Shown: in pieces, positions 14,311 to 19,826 of the stretch
How positions within the stretch are numbered: position 1 is the stretch's first letter
How the letters are laid out: each line of letters opens with the position of its first letter
DNA from: a virus
Direction: 5' to 3' (one strand)
Virus record (IMG/VR): IMGVR_UViG_3300042543_000324
Coordinates: 1-26,405 of that record
Length of the DNA stretch: 26,405 nt
The notes under the pieces: model-generated
The model's database searches: none
What the model saw: only the letters and a program-made list of their open reading frames with translations
What the model was told of the DNA's origin: nothing
Translations under genes and position numbers: made by a program

Positions 14311-14320
14311 TGCGGCCAGC

Positions 14321-14348
14321 AACATACCGATAGCGGTAAAGAAGTCAA
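14321..14348 (-). promoter_or_regulatory. Promoter with operator copy O2 in its spacer
   Basis: On the minus strand TTGACT (14348-14343) and TATGTT (14326-14321) are spaced by 16 bp. The spacer is filled by the inverted repeat at 14323-14340 (ATACCG-ATAG-CGGTAA on plus). Predicted start is about 14314, reading towards the early operon. The -35 overlaps the stop codon of the small gene at 14345-14488. Binding of a repressor at O2 would exclude RNA polymerase. Confidence 0.7.
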
Positions 14349-14488
14349 CCAAAAAGATTGGAGGCCAGCCGAATCGCGGTGTCGATGCCGCAGGCGACAG
14401 CCTGAGCAAGGTCCGAGTCGGTGCCGAGCTCCTGGCCGAGTCGGACCATGAGCAGTTGTTCGAGGAGCCGGTTCCAGATTCGCCGCAT
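14345..14488 (-). CDS. Small helical protein, 47 residues
   Basis: The gene starts at ATG 14488, with GGAG eight bases upstream, and ends in a TGA that forms part of the -35 of the promoter at 14321-14348. The sequence MRRIWNRLLEQLLMVRLGQE, then LGTDSDLAQAVACGIDTAIR and LASNLFG, suggests two amphipathic helices. No family is recognised. It follows directly after a terminator hairpin (14511-14559), so its expression may depend on read-through or antitermination from the gene upstream. Confidence 0.55.
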   Translation of the reverse strand: MRRIWNRLLEQLLMVRLGQELGTDSDLAQAVACGIDTAIRLASNLFG

Positions 14489-14510
14489 GGCTTGCACTCC
14501 GTTGCGTCTA

Positions 14511-14559
14511 AGGAAAAAAAGTTGCCACCCGTTTCGCGGCTTGCGGCTGGCCGGGTGGC
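14511..14559 (-). terminator. Rho-independent terminator
   Basis: On the minus strand GCCACCCG (14559-14552) pairs with CGGGTGGC (14531-14524) across a 20-base loop, followed by AACTTTTTTT down to 14514. This 8-bp GC stem with a U-tract is a good intrinsic terminator for the gene at 14576-14839. Confidence 0.8.
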
Positions 14560-14575
14560 CCCACCTTGTGGTCGG

Positions 14576-14839
14576 TTAGGCGATCCCGCAGGCCGTCTCG
14601 ATCATGCAGCGGATGGCGTCGGTCTTGTACGCGGCAACAGCCGCCTCGGCCGTGGCGAACCGCTTGCCCATTCCGCGCCAGGCGCGGTTCATGGCGTTCT
14701 GGACGACAACCTGAACGTAGCTCGTCGCACCACGGCAGACGACAACCAACGCCGAATGCTTGCCGCACTGCAACTCGACGTAGAGGTATTCGTTGCCGAG
14801 GGCAGTCTGGCGGCTGGTGTCGGTGATCATGGCGTTCAT
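14576..14839 (-). CDS. Unknown protein under operator-controlled promoter
   Basis: This gene encodes 87 residues. ATG 14839 is preferred, with GGGAG eight bases upstream; an earlier in-frame ATG at 14875 lacks a ribosome site but lies within the predicted transcript. The sequence contains a beta-rich centre (NEYLYVELQCGKHSALVVVC, then GATSYVQVVVQNAMNRAWR) and a helical C-terminus (RFATAEAAVAAYKTDAIRCM). No family is recognised. The gene has its own promoter with operator copy O3 and its own terminator, so it is a single-gene unit controlled by the same regulator as its neighbours. Confidence 0.7.
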   Translation of the reverse strand: MNAMITDTSRQTALGNEYLYVELQCGKHSALVVVCRGATSYVQVVVQNAMNRAWRGMGKRFATAEAAVAAYKTDAIRCMIETACGIA

Positions 14840-14892
14840 CGTTTCGTCTCCCGTTTGCGTGCTGGCGAGTCTCATTCGCTCGCCATGCCCCT

Positions 14893-14920
14893 AGTTTACC
14901 GGTATCGGTAAAGATGTCAA
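14893..14920 (-). promoter_or_regulatory. Promoter with perfect operator copy O3 in its spacer
   Basis: On the minus strand TTGACA (14920-14915), the perfect consensus -35, and TAAACT (14898-14893) are 16 bp apart. The operator at 14895-14912, TTTACCGGTATCGGTAAA on plus, is a perfect 7-4-7 inverted repeat. The predicted start is about 14886, giving a 47-base leader to the gene at 14839. Confidence 0.8.
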
Positions 14921-14965
14921 CAGGGCTTTACGGATTTTTTTGGGAAGGGAAGGAACTGCCGGAAA

Positions 14966-15229
14966 TCAGCGGCTTTTCCGCCGCTTGTGCTTGGGCTTTG
15001 GCGTGGACGCCTTGGCGGCCTCGGCCTTCCTGACGTTGGAATGGGGGGCAAGCTCTGCCCGCATGGCCCGGCAGCCCTCAACGCTGACCATCCAGGCCCG
15101 TTCGTTGGCCTTGAAGCCTTGCAGGCGGCCCTCACGCAGCCGCAGGCGAATAAGCCCATCAGTGCAGCCCGCAATCTCAACGGCTTCCTCGACCGAGCAC
15201 CACTTCCCGTCTGGGGTCATCGTTACCAT
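14966..15229 (-). CDS. HTH DNA-binding protein (excisionase/MerR-like), probably leaderless
   Basis: This gene encodes 87 residues from ATG 15229, with a second ATG three codons later. Residues 10-55 (WCSVEEAVEIAGCTDGLIRL, then RLREGRLQGFKANERAWMVS) resemble the HTH of excisionase or MerR-type winged-helix proteins, including the closing strand WMVSVEGCRAM. The C-terminal 25 residues are Lys/Arg-rich (PKPKHKRRKSR), suggesting nonspecific DNA contact. The promoter at 15236-15263 predicts transcription start at the A of the first ATG, as for a leaderless mRNA like that of lambda cI from PRM. Next to the integrase, an excisionase or autoregulator role is likely. It is a candidate to bind the four operators. 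Confidence 0.75.
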   Translation of the reverse strand: MVTMTPDGKWCSVEEAVEIAGCTDGLIRLRLREGRLQGFKANERAWMVSVEGCRAMRAELAPHSNVRKAEAAKASTPKPKHKRRKSR

Positions 15230-15235
15230 GCTCCA

Positions 15236-15263
15236 ACTTTACCGGCAGCGGTAGGCAAGTCAA
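15236..15263 (-). promoter_or_regulatory. Promoter with operator copy O4 in its spacer
   Basis: On the minus strand TTGACT (15263-15258) and TAAAGT (15241-15236) are spaced by 16 bp. The spacer is occupied by TTTACCG-GCAG-CGGTAGG (15238-15255 on plus), degenerate in the right arm. Predicted start is 15229, the first base of the HTH gene, so that gene would be autoregulated if it encodes the binder. Confidence 0.75.
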
Positions 15264-15310
15264 ACGACGGCGGACTGGAGATTTCCAATCCTCCACCGTT
15301 TCTTGCCTCG

Positions 15311-15348
15311 CTCTGCCCGGCGGCCATACCATCGACTGCCGGGCAGAG
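15311..15348. repeat. 11-bp inverted repeat upstream of the integrase
   Basis: The arms CTCTGCCCGGC (15311-15321) and GCCGGGCAGAG (15338-15348) form a perfect stem with a 16-base loop and no T-run. It lies in the 204-bp gap between the divergent HTH and integrase genes. It may be a terminator insulating the two units or part of an attachment region. Confidence 0.6.
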
Positions 15349-15351
15349 TGT

Positions 15352-15379
15352 TAGCGGAGAGGGCGGGGCTTGAAGCCGC
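15352..15379 (-). other. tRNA-Ser 3'-end-like sequence, candidate attP core
   Basis: On the minus strand GCGGCTTCAAGCCCCGC (15379-15363) reads like a T-arm and is followed by CCTCTCC, then G, then CTA. This equals the 3' half of a tRNA-Ser acceptor stem plus discriminator. One T-stem pair (53-61) is C-C instead of G-C, and the CCA is CTA. Tyrosine integrases often use tRNA 3' ends as attachment sites. The remaining tRNA is absent, so it is not a tRNA gene. Confidence 0.4.
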
Positions 15380-15433
15380 GTATACAGGTGAACAGTATGG
15401 TATGCTGCTCGGCACAACCAGGAGGCAGACGCC

Positions 15434-16351
15434 ATGATAATGCGAGAGATTTTGGGTCGGTATGCAATCCTCCAAAACCTGAGCGACCGGACGGTGGAGC
15501 TTTACGGCCACACGCTCGATCGGTTTGCGGAGCACCTGGGGCACGAGCCGACGATCGACGACCTCGACGACCTCGTTGTCGCCGGATTCCTTCGGTGGCG
15601 GGCAGCCACGCCTAGGAAGCGTGGAAAGCCGTCTGCGGCCTCGGTGGCAAAAGACAAGTCGCAGTTGACCGCCCTTGCCAACTGGGCCGCCAAAAAGCGC
15701 CTAGAGCGGTCTGACGGGAAGCCGGTCGAGTTCCTATCGCTGCCGCGGTCGCGAAAGATTCGCCACGCCCCGCAGGCGTATACGGCCGACGAGGTTGCGC
15801 GTCTCATCCGGCTGGCAAAGACCCGCGTCGGGACCATCGACGGCAAGCCCGCCGCTTGGTGGTGGTCGACGTTGATCTACGCGGCGTGGTGTAGCGCGGA
15901 GCGCATAGGTGCCTTGCGCGAGCTACGCTGGAAGGACGTAGACCTCCAGGGCCGTACGCTCTTGTTCAGGGCTGAGACTAGGAAAGGGCGGTCGGCCGAC
16001 ATTCAGCGGGCCATAACGCCAGACCTCGCGGCGTCGCTCGCCCGGTTTGAGGGGCCGCCCGGCGAGCTTGTATGGCGTTGGGATCGCGCACACCATTCGC
16101 TCTGGCCTAGCCTCAAATTGCTCTGCCAACGAGCGGGCGTACGCGGGACAGGGTTCCACCGGCTGCGGAAAGCGTCAGCGTCTTACGTTGCCCTTGGTGG
16201 CGGTGATGCGACCGAGCACCTAGGGCACGCCTCGCCAGAGATGACGAGGGCTCACTACCTTGACCCGAGGATCACGTCGCCAAAAAACGCGCTTGACTAC
16301 CTCCCTCGCCTTGACATAGACGGAAATAGTCAAGGCAGCGGCAGTGCTTGA
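15434..16351 (+). CDS. int: Tyrosine integrase
   Basis: This gene encodes 305 residues starting at ATG 15434, eight bases after AGGAGG; it is the only plus-strand gene I accept. Residues of about 1-95 form the SAM-like core-binding domain (LSDRTVELYGHTLDRFAEHL). The catalytic domain carries Arg157 (CSAERIGALREL), Lys184 (AETRKG), His242 and Arg245 (FHRLRKASAS), His265 (LGHASPEM) and Tyr275 (RAHYLD), all canonical. It would integrate the phage at a host attachment site and, with an excisionase, reverse this. It is divergent from the HTH gene at 14966-15229 and convergent with the late operon. The integrase promoter could not be placed with confidence. Confidence 0.93.
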   Translation: MIMREILGRYAILQNLSDRTVELYGHTLDRFAEHLGHEPTIDDLDDLVVAGFLRWRAATPRKRGKPSAASVAKDKSQLTALANWAAKKRLERSDGKPVEFLSLPRSRKIRHAPQAYTADEVARLIRLAKTRVGTIDGKPAAWWWSTLIYAAWCSAERIGALRELRWKDVDLQGRTLLFRAETRKGRSADIQRAITPDLAASLARFEGPPGELVWRWDRAHHSLWPSLKLLCQRAGVRGTGFHRLRKASASYVALGGGDATEHLGHASPEMTRAHYLDPRITSPKNALDYLPRLDIDGNSQGSGSA

Positions 16352-16361
16352 CGTATGTCAA
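16308..16361. repeat. TTGAC/GTCAA inverted repeats at the integrase 3' end
   Basis: Two inverted repeats lie back to back: GCCTTGAC (16308-16315) with GTCAAGGC (16329-16336), and TTGAC-GTAT-GTCAA (16348-16361) across the stop codon. The shared TTGAC half-sites could be integrase or excisionase binding sites, or form part of the transcription end. Most of this is coding, so chance cannot be excluded. Confidence 0.4.
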
Positions 16362-16369
16362 TCGACGGG

Positions 16370-16407
16370 GGCGCGGCCGAGGGAAAGGACGAAACCCCGG
16401 CCGCGCC
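16370..16407. terminator. Terminator-like hairpin between convergent genes
   Basis: GGCGCGGCCG (16370-16379) and CGGCCGCGCC (16398-16407) form a perfect 10-bp GC stem. It lies between the integrase stop at 16351 and the stop of the small gene at 16421 that ends the opposing operon. There is no T-run on either side, so it may act as a pause or Rho-assisted bidirectional terminator. Confidence 0.6.
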
Positions 16408-16420
16408 ACGCCCGCCGCGA

Positions 16421-16543
16421 TCAGTCGCAGAATAGTTCGTCTGCTTTGTCGCCGATGCTCTCTGCCGCAAACATCAGCGCCTGGGCAACCACGGCAATCG
16501 CCACGGCCACGCCCATCAACGTCCATGCCGCGTAACGCCTCAT
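16421..16543 (-). CDS. Small membrane protein, last gene of the late operon
   Basis: This gene encodes 40 residues starting at ATG 16543 in an ATGA overlap with the upstream gene. MRRYAAWTLMGVAVAIAVVA, then QALMFAAESIGDKADELFCD, is a basic N-terminus, a 20-residue membrane helix and an acidic tail, orienting the N-terminus inward. It is a typical size for a holin-like, pinholin-like or antiholin-like protein. It ends the operon, just before the hairpin at 16370-16407. Function is inference. Confidence 0.65.
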   Translation of the reverse strand: MRRYAAWTLMGVAVAIAVVAQALMFAAESIGDKADELFCD

Positions 16544-17007
16544 AGTGGAATCTTTGCGTCTTTGTCAACGAAGATGCTTTCTCCACGCGCGGCCCTTCGC
16601 TCCATCTCGTCGACCTTGCTTGACGTTCCAGGCAACGACTCCGTTGGCGGCGCGGCATCCATCACGGCCTGAACTTCGGCGACGATGGCGTCGAGCTCGT
16701 CGCGCCCCAGTAGGCAGGCGTCGTGGATCAGCGTGCGATCGCCACGAGCGGCACGAGCCGCGTAGGTTTCACCCTCTAGGCTTTGCCCGCCCGCCGTCTC
16801 TGGACGTGCAAAGAGTCGGACGGTGTAGCACAGGTGCGCGTGGACCCGGCTTATGCGTATCAGCCAGTTGTGAACCGGCTTCGGTAGGCCCGATCTTAGG
16901 CGAGTACGCCGGTTTGGCTCGCTGTTTTTTTTGGCTTTTGCGTGCGATGGCGCAGCCCTCGACGGGGGTGGAGTTGCGTCGGCAAAGAGCGGACGTTGTG
17001 CGTCCAT
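16540..17007 (-). CDS. Unknown protein
   Basis: This gene encodes 155 residues from ATG 17007, with only a weak ribosome site. The first 45 residues are basic and low-complexity (PSRAAPSHAKAKKNSEPNRR). The centre (VHNWLIRISRVHAHLCYTVR, then ARGDRTLIHDACLLGRDELD) is helical, and the end (ERRAARGESIFVDKDAKIPL) polar. I recognise no family. It lies between a helical protein and a small membrane protein in the last part of the late operon, linked by an ATGA overlap downstream and 24 bp upstream. Confidence 0.6.
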   Translation of the reverse strand: MDAQRPLFADATPPPSRAAPSHAKAKKNSEPNRRTRLRSGLPKPVHNWLIRISRVHAHLCYTVRLFARPETAGGQSLEGETYAARAARGDRTLIHDACLLGRDELDAIVAEVQAVMDAAPPTESLPGTSSKVDEMERRAARGESIFVDKDAKIPL

Positions 17008-17031
17008 GCAATGACCAACGTCGCAGGCGTG

Positions 17032-17427
17032 TCAAGCGCGGGGCTTATTCCTCACCACCGCAATCAACCCGCGGATCGCAATCCTCGCCTCGACGGAACT
17101 AAACCATAGATTCGCCATCTCGATCACGACCGCCCGCGTGAGTAGGGAAAGCGCCGCCTCGTGGCTGGGCTTCATGCCCCAGCGGAGTTCGATCTGCTCG
17201 CGCACCTTGGCCGTGATCACCGGGATCGCGTCGAGCACGCCGTCGCCGTTGTCCGTCGACGTGAGCTTGGCGGCGTAGGTCGCCATGGTCTTTTCCGGCC
17301 ACTGCCGTAGCGTCTCCTCGACGAGTACGTCGGCCGTGTGCTCTAGCGTGGTCGCGGGCGGGCCGATCGCCTCGCGCACCAGGGCGCAGAGGTCGCCGAG
17401 CGAAAGCGTTTCCAAGGCGTCGCCCAC
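17032..17427 (-). CDS. Unknown helical protein
   Basis: This gene encodes 131 residues starting at GTG 17427, two bases after the upstream stop. The longer in-frame reading would overlap that gene and is rejected. The sequence starts MGDALETLSLGDLCALVREA and continues through EETLRQWPEKTMATYAAKLT and IELRWGMKPSHEAALSLLTR, all predicted helix. It ends WFSSVEARIAIRGLIAVVRN. There is no signal peptide or membrane helix. No family is recognised. It is probably cytoplasmic, unlike most of its neighbours. Confidence 0.6.
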   Translation of the reverse strand: MGDALETLSLGDLCALVREAIGPPATTLEHTADVLVEETLRQWPEKTMATYAAKLTSTDNGDGVLDAIPVITAKVREQIELRWGMKPSHEAALSLLTRAVVIEMANLWFSSVEARIAIRGLIAVVRNKPRA

Positions 17428-17429
17428 CG

Positions 17430-17753
17430 CTACCCCCTGCCCGCAGGCATGGCGGGTACAGCCGTCGCGGGCGACGCCTTGGGGACGCAATCCCCGCTAG
17501 GGCAGCCAGCGGCCTTGCACTTGCACGAGGCCGGGCACGGGCACGGCGTCCGATGCCCGTCGCCGTGGGTGATCCATCCGCCCGTACACTCGCCGCAGCA
17601 TTTGCCGGGGGCTGGCGTCGGGGCCGGGGCTGCGTCAACGGCAAACGTCGCGTAGGCCGCTGCCACGGCCGCAGCCGCGCGGGGGTGTTCGTGGTCGACC
17701 GCCTGGGGCTCGGCCGACAGGGAGGCCAGTAGGGCCATTAGCGAACGCCACAT
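17430..17753 (-). CDS. Secreted cysteine-rich protein
   Basis: This gene encodes 107 residues starting at ATG 17753. The N-terminal MWRSLMALLASLSAEPQA resembles a short signal peptide, followed by an Ala/Pro-rich linker to residue 50. Nine cysteines lie between residues 52 and 89 (KCCGEC, PCPCPASCKCKAAGC, GDC) with two histidines at GWITHGDGHRTP. This could be a zinc-binding or disulfide-linked domain. I do not recognise a family. It lies two genes downstream of the papain-like peptidase and one before a helical protein, in the membrane/secreted cluster. Confidence 0.65.
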   Translation of the reverse strand: MWRSLMALLASLSAEPQAVDHEHPRAAAAVAAAYATFAVDAAPAPTPAPGKCCGECTGGWITHGDGHRTPCPCPASCKCKAAGCPSGDCVPKASPATAVPAMPAGRG

Positions 17754-17756
17754 GGA

Positions 17757-18017
17757 TCACCAGCCTTGTGAGTGGTCTAGGACAGGCTCGCCGTCCGCAC
17801 CAATGCGAGCGTGTACGAGTTGCGGCTCGGCGGGCGGCTTCTCAGCGACTAGGGCGACCCACAAAAAGGTCTTTGCCGCCTTGGCAAGAAACCGGAGGAC
17901 GGGCCGGTCCTGTGCGGGCGTCGGGTTGACCGGCGAGCTCGGCGAGCGAGCCAGCCACCAACCGGCGGCGAGGCAGAGGCAGCACAAAAAAACGAGTTGG
18001 CGGTTTGTCAGTGTCAT
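17757..18017 (-). CDS. Membrane-anchored protein
   Basis: This gene encodes 86 residues starting at ATG 18017, immediately after the peptidase stop (TAAATG). Residues 7-23 (QLVFLCCLCLAAGWWLA) form a single membrane segment with three cysteines. A second hydrophobic patch (FLAKAAKTFLWVALVAEKPP) lies at about 43-62. The rest is Pro-rich and polar. No family is recognised. Being coupled to the peptidase gene it may act in the same process, such as export, inhibition or anchoring. Confidence 0.65.
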   Translation of the reverse strand: MTLTNRQLVFLCCLCLAAGWWLARSPSSPVNPTPAQDRPVLRFLAKAAKTFLWVALVAEKPPAEPQLVHARIGADGEPVLDHSQGW

Positions 18018-19127
18018 TTAGAGCCCCAACTGAAAATCGAGGAATTGGTTGCGGACGGGCGTCCGCGTGAGCGTGTCAACGGCGGGGGCGAGCCAGTCGC
18101 CGTGATGAATGTCGCGCCAATCGAAACCCGAGACGACCGAGCCGATGGCCCAGGCGTCGCCAAGCATCCCCTCGACGACGCGGCGGCGGGCCCAGAAGGC
18201 ACCGGCCGGGAGGTCGGGCGGGTATTTGTTTTCTTGCGGGCCGATCCAGTTAGGGCCCCACGAGTTCAAGATGCAAATCAGATCGTCGGGCGAGCCGTTG
18301 GCCTTGTAGCGCACGCCACAGGCAACCATCTGATGCATCCATGTGCCGCTGGCTTCGGCGATGCCGCCTTCTCCGAGCCGGGACGAAAACCCCTGCGAGC
18401 TCGCCAGCGTCACCGGGAAACCGGCCTCCAAGGCGGCGCACAATTCCTGCCACGACCGGACAGCTACGACGTGGCGGCACGGGTGCCGCTTCGCCTCGGC
18501 GTCCATCTTGCCGCCGTCGTTTTGCCCGCCGCAGCCGTACGCGCCCCAATCCTTTTCGAGCGTGGCGTTGTAGGTGGTGAGGTCGACGCCTGTGTATTGT
18601 TTGCGGTACACGACGCCCCACTCGCGGAGCCATTTCGCGGCTGCGAATCCGGTAGACCCGTCGCTCCATCCTGCGAACGTCTTGCCGCGAGCCTCGCATC
18701 GCGAGCCTCCGTAGATGGCCTCGGTGCTCGGGGCGAGCGGCGGCTCGGCCGTCTTGCCGAGCTCCCAGTCGATTGCCTCGGAAATCCAAACCGCGTGCAT
18801 TGCGCCCCACGCGACGCATGACCCGTTCAGTTGCTTGCCGACGATGAACGGCGAGCCGTAGCGGGCGACGTGGGCCCTCTGCATGGCCCGGTATAGAAAC
18901 GTGTCACGGCCTGCCGCCTTTTGCATGGCCTCCGGGGCGGCCTGCGAAAAAAAACGCTCGCGCCCCAACTCGTCGAGAAACGCGCGAGCCCCGTCTGGGT
19001 CGGGCGTGTAGCCAAAATTTCGGCCGACGGAGTTCTCCAACGTCTGCGCAGACCGCAGGAAGATAAGCGCGGCTAGGCCAATCAGTATGGCGGCGGCAAC
19101 GAGCCGCGTGGCGCTATCGAATCGCAT
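18018..19127 (-). CDS. Membrane-anchored papain-like (C1) cysteine peptidase
   Basis: This gene encodes 369 residues starting at ATG 19127; the frame extends upstream but overlaps the previous gene. A membrane anchor or signal (RLVAAAILIGLAALIFL, about 8-24) precedes the catalytic domain. Papain-family residues are clear: Gln99 and Cys104 in GKQLNGSCVAWGAMHAVW, His265 in GTWMHQMVACGV, and Asn288 in LICILNSWGPNWIG. Additional cysteines could form disulfides (GGSRCEARGK, YGCGGQ, KRHPCRHV), consistent with action outside the cytoplasm. The target could be host envelope protein, a structural precursor, or peptide cross-links in the cell wall. C1 peptidases are unusual in phage late operons. Confidence 0.85.
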   Translation of the reverse strand: MRFDSATRLVAAAILIGLAALIFLRSAQTLENSVGRNFGYTPDPDGARAFLDELGRERFFSQAAPEAMQKAAGRDTFLYRAMQRAHVARYGSPFIVGKQLNGSCVAWGAMHAVWISEAIDWELGKTAEPPLAPSTEAIYGGSRCEARGKTFAGWSDGSTGFAAAKWLREWGVVYRKQYTGVDLTTYNATLEKDWGAYGCGGQNDGGKMDAEAKRHPCRHVVAVRSWQELCAALEAGFPVTLASSQGFSSRLGEGGIAEASGTWMHQMVACGVRYKANGSPDDLICILNSWGPNWIGPQENKYPPDLPAGAFWARRRVVEGMLGDAWAIGSVVSGFDWRDIHHGDWLAPAVDTLTRTPVRNQFLDFQLGL

Positions 19128-19575
19128 CAGCGCAGGCCCTCCCGAGCTCGCGATAGGCGGCGACCCACTTCGACCGCTGCTCAGGGCTGACGGGCCCGCC
19201 GCTGGAGCCGACGGCCGCGTCCAGATATTTGTGAATGGCATCGCGAACGTGCGGCTGACGGGCCCCGAGGCTTTCGCCACGCATCCGGCTTTCACGGGCG
19301 GCGACGCGCAGGTCGTCAAACGCTACGCCGCTCTTTAGGCGCGGCCCGCCTTCACGGCTGCCGTCGTAGTCGATCGTGGACGCGAGCTCGTCGCAGAGGG
19401 CGGCGAGGCTGGCAGCGTCGGCGGCTGCCGTCGGCCCGATGAACAGCCCGCGCATGGAGAGCCCGCCGTCTGGCTGCGGGGCGGGCGTCGGGGTCGCCGG
19501 GCCGCTTGTGAGCCACGAGAAGAGGCAGCCAAGCACGAGGGCGGCAGCGAGCGTGTAGCGCGTGCGGTCGCTCAT
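19114..19575 (-). CDS. Membrane-anchored protein, unknown
   Basis: This gene encodes 153 residues starting at ATG 19575 (ATGA overlap with the upstream gene). Residues 6-24 (RYTLAAALVLGCLFSWLTS) are a membrane segment containing VLGC, which only weakly resembles a lipobox. A Pro-rich stretch (PATPTPAPQPDG) leads to a helical domain (DAASLAALCDELASTIDYDG, then SRMRGESLGARQPHVRDAIH) ending KWVAAYRELGRACADAIR. No family is recognised. It overlaps the start of the peptidase gene by 14 bases and may be a partner of it. A spanin-like role is possible but unproven. Confidence 0.65.
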   Translation of the reverse strand: MSDRTRYTLAAALVLGCLFSWLTSGPATPTPAPQPDGGLSMRGLFIGPTAAADAASLAALCDELASTIDYDGSREGGPRLKSGVAFDDLRVAARESRMRGESLGARQPHVRDAIHKYLDAAVGSSGGPVSPEQRSKWVAAYRELGRACADAIR

Positions 19576-19826
19576 GCGTCGCTCCCGGCCACTAGGGCGA
19601 GCGTTAGGGTGTCGATTGCCGCCTTGCTCTTGTCGTCGAGCTTCTCCGTCTGGAGGAGCCGGAGGCGGACGTGAGCGAGGTCGGCGATTGCCGATTGGTA
19701 GGTCGGGGCGAGGCGCGGCGGCTGCGTCGCCGCGTCCGACGGGCCGAGCACCGGCGGGCGTTTGTTCCAAAGGGCGGGCCCGGCAAGGAGCAGGGCGGCG
19801 GCACCCAACAAAACGACATACGTCAT
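19572..19826 (-). CDS. Membrane-anchored helical protein
   Basis: This gene encodes 84 residues starting at ATG 19826 (ATGA overlap). The N-terminal MTYVVLLGAAALLLAGPALW is one membrane segment. The exterior part is a Pro-rich spacer, then a helix (YQSAIADLAHVRLRLLQTEK, then LDDKSKAAIDTLTLALVAGS). A short anchor plus a periplasmic helix is the layout of inner-membrane spanins such as Rz, but many unrelated proteins share it. No family is recognised. Confidence 0.65.
   Translation of the reverse strand: MTYVVLLGAAALLLAGPALWNKRPPVLGPSDAATQPPRLAPTYQSAIADLAHVRLRLLQTEKLDDKSKAAIDTLTLALVAGSDA

Noticed and set aside
14255-14911. A 218-codon plus-strand frame across the regulatory region
   Set aside because: It runs through the minus-strand promoters, terminator and two small genes, has no ribosome site, and its translation has no recognisable features. 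GC-rich DNA gives many such antisense frames.
15352-15379. A real tRNA gene
   Set aside because: Only the T-arm and acceptor 3' strand can be read; there is no anticodon arm, D-arm or 5' acceptor strand, and a T-stem pair is mismatched.
15364-15410. Possible plus-strand integrase promoter (TTGAAG with TATGGT or TATGCT)
   Set aside because: The hexamers are spaced by 20 or more bases and the -35 lies within the tRNA-like sequence. I could not place the integrase promoter.
16272-16658. A 128-codon minus-strand frame over the integrase end
   Set aside because: It covers the convergent terminator and conflicts with the ATGA-coupled 40-residue membrane protein gene at 16421-16543, which has a better sequence pattern.
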